A stretch of 5,122 bases of DNA from a bacterium (GTDB taxonomy: Bacteria; Atribacterota; JS1; SB-45; 34-128): the NCBI GenBank assembly GCA_018894595.1, contig JAHIPN010000459.1:1-5122 (forward strand), written 5' to 3'. This document shows, piece after piece, positions 1 through 4,508 of the stretch. Both the position numbers and the translations under genes were made by a program. The notes beneath the pieces were generated by a model, which was not told where the DNA came from, ran no database searches, and worked only from the letters and a program-made list of their open reading frames with translations. Position 1 is the first letter of the stretch. Every line of letters begins with the position of its first letter.

Positions 1-698
1 ATATTTTTTTCGTTGTCCATCTTTAATTTAAGCAAAAACAAAACATCTTTTTTAAGATTGGCTTTCGCCCATATTTTTTGCTTTTCATCTAAAAGCTCGC
101 CGATACCTGATAAAATTCCCTTATTTGACATTTTTCCAAGCATGCTAATATTTTTTCGCAAAAATTTTCTAAATGACAAATTGGTTCGTTTTTCTATAAT
201 TTCCTTATTTATCGGCCAACCATTATTTAAGAAAAACCACACATCAAAAATATCCCGATTGGTTTTTTCTAATCGTTCATACATTGCCGTTAATTTATGG
301 GCGGTCATATCTTCCCGAACCATCACTTTCATAGAAATTCCTAAATATGTTTTTAATTCATAACGAGATCCAAAATCTCTGCGATTTATTTCTATTTTAA
401 TATTACGCGACCCTTCTTGATACGAAAGCAAAAAGAACAAATTGAATCTCTTTTTGTCCGCTTTTTTAATTTGTCCATACGGAGAAATTATTTCCTTTAT
501 TCTTTCAAAAACATAATCTTCCTTCTTAGAATCTAAAAGGTCAAAATCCAAATCAACAGAAAAGCGCGGCAAGTTGTAAAACATAAAGGCGGCTGTGCCT
601 CCCTTAAATCCCAAAACAGACCCAATAATTGTATCAGCGTAAATATCTTTAAGGATTTTAAGCATAATGCTTTTGTGTATTGTCGTGTCTAATGCCAT
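1..698 (-). CDS. abiEii: AbiEii-family nucleotidyltransferase toxin (3' end cut by window edge)
   Basis: This is the toxin half of an AbiE type IV toxin-antitoxin pair, a cytoplasmic protein with the DNA polymerase beta-like nucleotidyltransferase fold. The frame opens with ATG at 696-698 and runs 232 codons to the left edge without a stop. All four family motifs are visible: K32-G33-G34-T35 (GG/GS motif), D49-x-D51 after 'RFS' (metal-binding acidic pair, with D53 following), the strand K101-I-E103-I-N105 (third acidic position), and a helical block with K135, R142 and R149-D150-x-x-D152-x-W. Nothing catalytic appears lost. Relatives often end soon after this length, so probably only a few residues are missing. 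It lies 17 bases after the antitoxin stop in the canonical abiEi-abiEii order, so it is probably co-transcribed from the promoter at 1335-1363. There is no clear Shine-Dalgarno site. The family transfers nucleotides, in some members to tRNA; the substrate here is unknown. Family assignment is firm; toxicity is inferred. Confidence 0.9.
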   Translation of the reverse strand, partial: MALDTTIHKSIMLKILKDIYADTIIGSVLGFKGGTAAFMFYNLPRFSVDLDFDLLDSKKEDYVFERIKEIISPYGQIKKADKKRFNLFFLLSYQEGSRNIKIEINRRDFGSRYELKTYLGISMKVMVREDMTAHKLTAMYERLEKTNRDIFDVWFFLNNGWPINKEIIEKRTNLSFRKFLRKNISMLGKMSNKGILSGIGELLDEKQKIWAKANLKKDVLFLLKLKMDNEKN

Positions 699-715
699 AT
701 ATTTAATAAATAGAC

Positions 716-1297
716 CTATTGCTTATCTTTAAAATTTTCGTAATATTTCTTTACTTTTTTCTCCATGCGTTTGTTGGCGTAAATAGGCAATATCTCAAAA
801 ACCTTATCCCAATTTAATTCAGATAAGTTGTCAAAATGATAATCTTTGTTTAAATAAACAACATCAAGAAAGGCCCTCTCGGGAATGGCTATGGAATAAT
901 TTTCTTTATGCTCTATGCCCGCGTTATTAATAAGAATTAAATCCTTGATTTTCCTATATGAATAATTTCCGCCGTCGGCGATTATCTCTCTGGTTAAATA
1001 CGAAGCAACAAAAATCTGGCTGTATAACTGAAATATCACTCCTGCGCGGGCTAAAACGGTTTCAAAACTAATATACGAAGGAGTATAGATTTTTACAGCT
1101 AACTCCAACTTATTGTAATTTCTATCCTTGGCGTAAATGCCCTGGCGAATATGGTAAAGATTTCCGTTTTTTATATAATAATTAACTCTGACTCTAGCGG
1201 CATTGCCAGAATCTCCCCACAATAAAACTATGTCCTTAAAAGAAAAGACCGTTTTATCGGAGCGTAAAATTGTTGAAATATAATCGCCTTTTTTCAT
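716..1297 (-). CDS. abiEi: AbiEi-family antitoxin / transcriptional autoregulator
   Basis: This 193-residue protein is the likely antitoxin partner of the downstream nucleotidyltransferase. In the AbiE family it neutralises the toxin without stable binding (type IV) and represses its own promoter. Residues 1 to about 60 form the expected winged helix-turn-helix: 'FSFKDI' at 18-23, a recognition-helix region at 32-42, and a wing ending in 'IRQGIYAK' at 50-57. The C-terminal antitoxin domain carries the family signatures 'PSYISFETVLARAGVI' at 73-88 and 'IPERAFLDVVYL' at 138-149. The basic tail (175-193, many Lys) is typical of small-genome bacteria. The first ATG is at 1295-1297, but a Shine-Dalgarno-like stretch (1322-1329) lies about 24 bases upstream. 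That is too far for this ATG and well spaced for an in-frame ATA at 1313-1315, so the true start may be six codons earlier. The sequence stops with TAG, 17 bases before abiEii. Family assignment is strong; the exact start is uncertain. Confidence 0.88.
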   Translation of the reverse strand: MKKGDYISTILRSDKTVFSFKDIVLLWGDSGNAARVRVNYYIKNGNLYHIRQGIYAKDRNYNKLELAVKIYTPSYISFETVLARAGVIFQLYSQIFVASYLTREIIADGGNYSYRKIKDLILINNAGIEHKENYSIAIPERAFLDVVYLNKDYHFDNLSELNWDKVFEILPIYANKRMEKKVKKYYENFKDKQ

Positions 1298-1313
1298 ATC
1301 TTTTGAACCAGAT

Positions 1314-1368
1314 ATTAGTTTCTCCCTTATGTATAGTTTAAATCACGCCAAAAGTTATGTCAACTAAT
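1314..1368. promoter_or_regulatory. Possible AbiEi operator: inverted repeat around the promoter
   Basis: The 7-base arms ATTAGTT (1314-1320) and AACTAAT (1362-1368) are exact inverted copies. They bracket the abiE promoter, and the right arm overlaps the -35 hexamer by two bases. A direct repeat TTATGT also occurs at 1327-1332 and 1355-1360. AbiEi proteins are known to repress their own operon by binding inverted repeats near the promoter, so these are candidate sites. Seven bases in AT-rich DNA can recur by chance, hence the low confidence. Confidence 0.25.
1335..1363 (-). promoter_or_regulatory. Sigma70-type promoter of the abiEi-abiEii operon
   Basis: On the minus strand the sequence has a perfect -35 hexamer TTGACA (1358-1363), a 17-base spacer, and TAAACT (1335-1340) as a 4/6 -10 hexamer. 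Transcription would start near 1328, giving a leader of about 30 bases before the ATG at 1297. The site lies between the end of the glycosyltransferase pair and abiEi, so the toxin-antitoxin pair has its own promoter. Confidence 0.65.
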
Positions 1369-1401
1369 TCCCCACAACAAACCGCCTTGCTATTTTAAAC
1401 A

Positions 1402-2550
1402 TTACAATTCCTTAAAAACTTCTACTGTTCCTTCAATCACATTATCCCAACTAAACCTCTTCAAATCATCGCGCGCTTGTTTAGTTAATTTTCCCGCTAA
1501 ATCGGGATTATCCAAAATTGAAATAATCGCTTCCAACCATTGTTTCTTATCCCGGTAATCAACCAAAAGCCCCGTCTCCCCGTCCTTAATTGTCTCTGGG
1601 TTTCCGCCCGCCTTAGTCGTAATAATGGGCGCGCCCATTTTCATTGCCTCCAAAAGCGTATGCGACATTCCCTCGTAATTCGTGTTCAAAACAAAAACAT
1701 CAGCCGCGCGCAAATAATCAACAACCTCCCGCCGACCCAATTTTCCCGCGAAAAAAACACTCTCCCGCAATCCAAGCCCTTCGCTCATTTTTTTTAAATT
1801 TTCCATTTCTGGTCCTTGCCCGACAACAACAAATCTAATCTTTTTATATTTCTCAACTAACTGGGGCATAATTTCAATAATCGTATCAACACCCTTCCAA
1901 GGCGCCAACCGCGCCACCGTCAAAATCATCTTACCTTCATTTAAATGCCGAACCTCCACATCTTCTTTTGTATCTAAAAAATCAATTGAATTGTAAATAA
2001 CTTTAATTTTTTCGGAAGAAACTCCGATTCGTTCAGCCAATTTTTCCAAAAAATGACTGACGACAATAACTCGGTCGGAACTGACCAATATTTTCCTCCT
2101 GATTTTCTTCCTTAATTCTATTCTCCAAGAATATTTTTTTTCCTGAAACGCCGTAATATCATCATCGCTAATCAACCCGCGCGCTGAAGCGATTTCCCAA
2201 GCCGAATCCCCAACAAATCTATTGACTAGCAGCTTTCTTAAAACTTTTTTAAGCGCCAAACCCGTTAATCCGGCCGTGTATAAATCATAACTATAAATAA
2301 TATCTGCCCTTAAAGCCAAAACAAATCCGCTTATTAAATAAAGAAAACTTTTCAAAAAGCCAGGCCACTTATTAGAAATTCTTTTAACAAGATAAGGATA
2401 CCGAACGCCATCCGCCTCGCCAAAAGTCAAAACTCGGATTTTGTATCCTTTTTTAATCAATTCCCGCGCCAAAGCGTCCAGCTGCGTCGCCGGCCCGCCG
2501 ATATCAGGAGGAAAAACCCCGCTCAAAATTAAAATCCTATTTTTCTTCAT
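1402..2550 (-). CDS. GT4-family glycosyltransferase (GT-B fold)
   Basis: This 382-residue cytoplasmic or membrane-peripheral enzyme should move a sugar from a nucleotide-activated donor to a growing surface glycan or lipid-linked acceptor. The N-terminal Rossmann domain starts with the strand 'RILILSG' and the loop 'FPPDIGGPAT' (13-22), which shapes the acceptor and phosphate site. The C-terminal donor domain begins at 'ILTVARLAPWKGVD' (209-222), with R214 and K219 at the positions that usually bind the donor diphosphate. It continues through 'VVVGQGPE' (241-248) and the GT4 E-x7-E motif, E293 to E301, then 'GGNPETIKDGETGLLV' (315-330). Length is normal and no key residue is missing. A hydrophobic stretch at about 64-80 probably belongs to the fold and does not look like a true membrane anchor. 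The ATG overlaps the TAA of the upstream glycosyltransferase by one base (TAATG) and lacks a nearby Shine-Dalgarno site, so translation is probably coupled. Donor and acceptor cannot be read from the sequence. Confidence 0.93.
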   Translation of the reverse strand: MKKNRILILSGVFPPDIGGPATQLDALARELIKKGYKIRVLTFGEADGVRYPYLVKRISNKWPGFLKSFLYLISGFVLALRADIIYSYDLYTAGLTGLALKKVLRKLLVNRFVGDSAWEIASARGLISDDDITAFQEKKYSWRIELRKKIRRKILVSSDRVIVVSHFLEKLAERIGVSSEKIKVIYNSIDFLDTKEDVEVRHLNEGKMILTVARLAPWKGVDTIIEIMPQLVEKYKKIRFVVVGQGPEMENLKKMSEGLGLRESVFFAGKLGRREVVDYLRAADVFVLNTNYEGMSHTLLEAMKMGAPIITTKAGGNPETIKDGETGLLVDYRDKKQWLEAIISILDNPDLAGKLTKQARDDLKRFSWDNVIEGTVEVFKEL

Positions 2551-3713
2551 TAGTAAGTTTTGAAAAATATCCTTTCCATCTCTAAAGCGATCTTATTCCA
2601 ATCATATTTCTCCCTAACCAAATTCAATCCATTTTCTATTAAAATTTTTCTTAATTCCCCATCCTCCAAAATCTTCTTAATCTTCTCGGCGATACTTTGG
2701 GGATTTTGAACCTCGCAAAATAATCCTGTCTTTCTGTCTTCCAAAAAATCAGGAATGCCGCCAACAGGCGTTCCAATCACGGGCAAACCTGCCGCCATCG
2801 CTTCCAAGAAAACATTGCCTAAACCTTCAGATAATGACGGTCTAACGAAAACATCCGCCGCGGAATAGTATTTAGGCAAATCGCTATGGTCAATATGCCC
2901 AAGAAACAAAATTTTATCTTGAAGATTTAATTCCTCCGCCAAACTTTTCAATTTTTTTTCATCCGGTCCTTCCCCCGCAATCAAAATCTTAAAAGGAAAA
3001 TCCAAATACCGCCCCGCCCAAATCAAATCCTCAATCCCATTCTTCCCAACCAACCGCGAAACTGTCAAAATCGCCTTTTCATTTTCTTTAATCCCCAGTT
3101 CTTTTTTAAAATCTTGAATTGAAAATTGTCTCCCTGCGGGAGATGTCCCGAAGGGACAAAAATTGAAAATTGAAAATTTATTTATGTCCACCCCATTAGG
3201 AACCACCTCGCCAGATTTTGCCCCCATTTTTAACGCCCAATCATACAAAAAACCGCTAATCGCTTGAAAATAGTCCGCTTTTTGAAAAATTTGCTCAAAC
3301 CATTTCTTAAAAACGCCAACTCTTTTTAAAATATATTCTGGCGTATCGCCTTCTTGCAGGGTTAAAAGCCATGGTTTATTTGGATAACATTTCTTAAAAC
3401 GCAAACCCAAAAACCCGCCAAAAGAAGCCATAATTGACCATGTTAAATTATAGTGATTTTCCTTTTCCAATCGCTTCGCCTTAAGAAGCCCTAAAAAAGG
3501 CAAAAGATATTTATCAAAACCAAAACCAAAACCGACCCGGTAAATATTAACATTGCCGACCCTCTCAAAATCAGCCAATCCGCGCTTGATTTTGGCGGCA
3601 ACCATATCAAACCGCCAATCAGGCAGCCGTTTCGTAATCTCGTCAACAGCCACCTCCGCCCCTCCGACTAAAGGCAAATACGCTGTGGAAAAAACAAGTA
3701 TTTTTTTATTCAC
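2550..3713 (-). CDS. GT4-family glycosyltransferase with in-frame palindromic insert
   Basis: This 387-residue GT-B enzyme is related to, but clearly different from, its downstream partner. N-terminal signs are 'KILVFSTAYLPLVGGAE' (4-20) and the end of the first domain at 'VPNGVDINKF' (171-180). The C-terminal donor domain runs from 'ILTVSRLVGKNG' (215-226, R220 and K224 as likely diphosphate ligands) through 'ILIAGEGPDEKKL' (243-255) to the E-x7-E motif E296 to E304 in 'SEGLGNVFLE', then 'PVGGIPDFLEDRKTGLF' (316-332). Residues about 180-199 are not glycosyltransferase-like: residues 186-195 (CPFGTSPAGR) are encoded exactly by two abutting hairpins of an inserted repeat. The insert lies in the interdomain linker and keeps the frame, so the enzyme is probably still active. 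The start is GTG at 3711-3713; a stop lies upstream in frame with no ATG before it, and no Shine-Dalgarno site is visible. It is the first gene of a two-gene unit with 1402-2550. The sugar substrate is unknown. Confidence 0.93.
   Translation of the reverse strand: MNKKILVFSTAYLPLVGGAEVAVDEITKRLPDWRFDMVAAKIKRGLADFERVGNVNIYRVGFGFGFDKYLLPFLGLLKAKRLEKENHYNLTWSIMASFGGFLGLRFKKCYPNKPWLLTLQEGDTPEYILKRVGVFKKWFEQIFQKADYFQAISGFLYDWALKMGAKSGEVVPNGVDINKFSIFNFCPFGTSPAGRQFSIQDFKKELGIKENEKAILTVSRLVGKNGIEDLIWAGRYLDFPFKILIAGEGPDEKKLKSLAEELNLQDKILFLGHIDHSDLPKYYSAADVFVRPSLSEGLGNVFLEAMAAGLPVIGTPVGGIPDFLEDRKTGLFCEVQNPQSIAEKIKKILEDGELRKILIENGLNLVREKYDWNKIALEMERIFFKTY
3117..3178. repeat. Palindromic double-hairpin element inserted in frame in a coding gene
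   Basis: Two perfect hairpins abut: TCTCCC-TGC-GGGAGA (3129-3143) and TGTCCC-GAA-GGGACA (3144-3158), each with a 6-bp stem and a 3-base loop. They are flanked by an 11-base direct repeat, AATTGAAAATT, at 3117-3127 and 3168-3178; a third, overlapping copy at 3161-3171 forms a 7-base tandem. The outer copies are 51 bases apart, exactly 17 codons, so removing one unit restores a normal-looking 'NKFSIQDFKKEL' linker. The layout resembles in-frame palindromic elements known from Rickettsia genes. Whether it recurs elsewhere in this genome cannot be seen here. Confidence 0.75.
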
Positions 3714-3723
3714 ATTTTTATGC

Positions 3724-3752
3724 TTGACAAGCGATTAATTTATTGATACCCT
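3724..3752 (+). promoter_or_regulatory. Candidate plus-strand promoter in the GT/DUF3800 gap
   Basis: A consensus -35 TTGACA (3724-3729) is followed after 17 bases by TACCCT (3747-3752), a weak 3/6 -10. That -10 is preceded by TG plus one base (3744-3746), as in extended -10 promoters. No plus-strand gene follows; the only thing downstream is the stem-loop and T tract ending at 3832. Transcription would start near 3759. The evidence is pattern only. Confidence 0.3.
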
Positions 3753-3763
3753 ATTTAATAGGG
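3749..3763. repeat. 15-base palindrome CCCTATTTAATAGGG
   Basis: This is an exact 7-bp inverted repeat about a single central base. It could be a DNA-binding site for a dimeric regulator or a small RNA hairpin (5-bp stem, 5-base loop). It overlaps the candidate plus-strand -10 element and lies in the upstream region of the minus-strand glycosyltransferase starting at 3713. A shorter palindrome of the same odd-centred type, GCTTGACAAGC, lies at 3722-3732. Confidence 0.4.
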
Positions 3764-3832
3764 AATTGCTTCCAAGTTGAACTGTGGCGTTTATCGTCGC
3801 GTTTCCGTAAGGAATAAACTTGGAAGTTTTTT
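3759..3832 (+). ncRNA. Candidate small structured RNA, about 74 nt, ending at a terminator-like stem
   Basis: A 10-bp helix (3769-3778 with 3817-3826) encloses 38 bases that can form two inner hairpins. One is GGCG/CGTC (3786-3789 with 3795-3798, one G-U pair). The other is TTCC/GGAA (3803-3806 with 3811-3814), closed by the GNRA-type tetraloop GTAA. Six T residues follow at 3827-3832. Together with the promoter-like pair at 3724-3752 this forms a compact plus-strand transcription unit with no coding gene. Its 3' end overlaps the stop codon of the DUF3800 gene on the other strand. I do not recognise the RNA family. It could equally be a leftover terminator or a miniature repeat. The 5' end is a guess from the promoter spacing. 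Confidence 0.3.
3769..3832 (+). terminator. Terminator-like long stem-loop with T tract (plus strand)
   Basis: The arms CTTCCAAGTT (3769-3778) and AACTTGGAAG (3817-3826) are perfectly complementary and are followed directly by TTTTTT. The polarity fits intrinsic termination on the plus strand only: the minus strand has no T tract after the stem. The 38-base loop is long for a simple terminator, though its inner hairpins would shorten it. The first two bases of the DUF3800 stop codon complement (3831-3832) are part of the T tract. Confidence 0.45.
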
Positions 3833-4463
3833 ATTTGGGCCAAATTTGAACATAAATCTCTCTATGAGCGACAATTTTTCTGTAATCCTTGGCAAATTTT
3901 TTATTTTTCTGGATAGATCTGTTTATAACACCAGCAACATAGTCAGCCAATTGCAACAAATTATTGCTTTCCGACCTCTGCATTTTTAACTTTTTTATCA
4001 ATTTCTTATCTCCCTCATTCATCCTTTTTCTTAGATATTTTGTTAATTGCCTTCTAAAATCTAAATTGCCGCTCTTATCAACTACAATAATAGCGTTCTC
4101 TAATTTGTCTTTCGCGTTCTGAAAAACTAATCCGCATGCGTATTTATAAAATGACTCTTTGTTGCGAAACCCATCGCCCCATAATTTTTTAGGGTCTTTG
4201 TTAATAACAACTCCATAATAAAAGAAATTATACGGAGCAACGGCCTGTAAAAATGCCCTGCGAACTTTATCAGAATTTCTTTTGAAGTGAAATTCGCTAT
4301 TGTCAGACCATCCTAATTCTTTTTTCAAAAGAGCAATTTTTTGGTCGCAAAATAATGCTTCCTCTCTGTCTTCAAAAACAACTAAGGCAATCGTAAAAAA
4401 TTTACTAGAACCTTTTTCTGTTTTCAAACCAGAATCCCCAGATTCATCAATAAAAATTAACAT
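3831..4463 (-). CDS. DUF3800-family protein (predicted RNase H-like fold)
   Basis: This 210-residue soluble protein matches DUF3800 at both ends. The N-terminal strand leads into 'FIDESGDSG' (4-12), with acidic residues D6, E7 and D10; 'SEFHF' follows at 56-60 (E57, H59). A middle strand 'NAIIVVDKSG' (123-132) holds D129, and the C-terminal signature 'NNLLQLADYVAGVINR' (167-182) holds D174. The spaced acidic residues on strands and a late helix fit a metal-dependent RNase H-like nuclease fold, but no activity or substrate is established for this protein. Length is normal to slightly short for the family. ATG at 4461-4463 is the only sensible start and has no Shine-Dalgarno site. A perfect -10 hexamer 12 bases upstream suggests a near-leaderless mRNA. 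The gene stands alone: it is divergent from the GT4 gene at 4509 and separated from the next minus-strand gene by 117 structured bases. DUF3800 genes often occur in accessory or defence-type regions; its role here is unknown. Confidence 0.87.
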   Translation of the reverse strand: MLIFIDESGDSGLKTEKGSSKFFTIALVVFEDREEALFCDQKIALLKKELGWSDNSEFHFKRNSDKVRRAFLQAVAPYNFFYYGVVINKDPKKLWGDGFRNKESFYKYACGLVFQNAKDKLENAIIVVDKSGNLDFRRQLTKYLRKRMNEGDKKLIKKLKMQRSESNNLLQLADYVAGVINRSIQKNKKFAKDYRKIVAHREIYVQIWPK

Positions 4464-4471
4464 CTTAAAAC

Positions 4472-4500
4472 TTGATTATAAACCACATTAAGTTTAATAT
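4472..4500 (+). promoter_or_regulatory. Promoter of the rightward glycosyltransferase, likely leaderless
   Basis: TTGATT (4472-4477, 4/6) and TAATAT (4495-4500, 4/6) are spaced by 17 bases. Transcription would start near 4507, within a few bases of the ATG at 4509. A better -10 match, TATACT (4498-4503, 5/6), overlaps it but would give a 20-base spacer. Either choice leaves almost no leader, and no Shine-Dalgarno site is present. Confidence 0.45.
4475..4480 (-). promoter_or_regulatory. Perfect -10 hexamer for the DUF3800 gene
   Basis: The minus strand reads TATAAT here, ending 11 bases before the ATG. Transcription would begin about 4-6 bases before the start codon, giving an almost leaderless mRNA. 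No convincing -35 is found at 16-18 bases upstream. The hexamer overlaps the -35 element of the divergent plus-strand promoter. Confidence 0.5.
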
Positions 4501-4508
4501 ACTATAAA

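Noticed and set aside
13..363. Plus-strand open frame of 116 codons
   Set aside because: It is the complement of the AbiEii toxin coding sequence, whose minus-strand frame carries clear family motifs. The plus-strand product resembles nothing known.
1364..1404. Terminator after the glycosyltransferase pair
   Set aside because: I looked for a hairpin with a T tract on the minus strand after the TAA at 1402-1404 and found none, so read-through into abiE cannot be excluded.
1540..1838. Two overlapping plus-strand open frames inside the first glycosyltransferase
   Set aside because: They lie wholly opposite conserved GT4 motifs, including the E-x7-E region, and have no ribosome-binding site or recognisable product.
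3129..3158. Intrinsic terminator inside the glycosyltransferase gene
   Set aside because: The stems are GC-rich, but with only 6 bp each and no adequate T tract on the coding strand directly after them, they are unlikely to end transcription. The frame continues intact into the donor-binding domain.
3117..3178. CRISPR-like array of AATTGAAAATT repeats
   Set aside because: There are only three short, partly overlapping copies with no equal-length spacers and no cas genes. The pattern fits a palindromic element with direct-repeat flanks.
3553..3738. Plus-strand open frame opposite the N-terminus of the second glycosyltransferase
   Set aside because: It is antisense to conserved glycosyltransferase N-terminal sequence and its product is low-complexity.
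3753..3781. Minus-strand promoter for the glycosyltransferase pair (TTCAAC, 17-base spacer, TTAAAT)
   Set aside because: The spacing is right, but the hexamers match only 3/6 and 4/6 in AT-rich DNA, too weak to list as a feature. The real promoter of this pair remains unclear.
3777..3989. Plus-strand open frame beginning in the stem-loop
   Set aside because: It starts with TTG, reads through the T tract of the terminator-like stem and then runs antisense to DUF3800. No ribosome-binding site is present.
4300..4491. Plus-strand open frame opposite the N-terminus of the DUF3800 protein
   Set aside because: It is the mirror of the DUF3800 'DESGD' region and has no independent signal.
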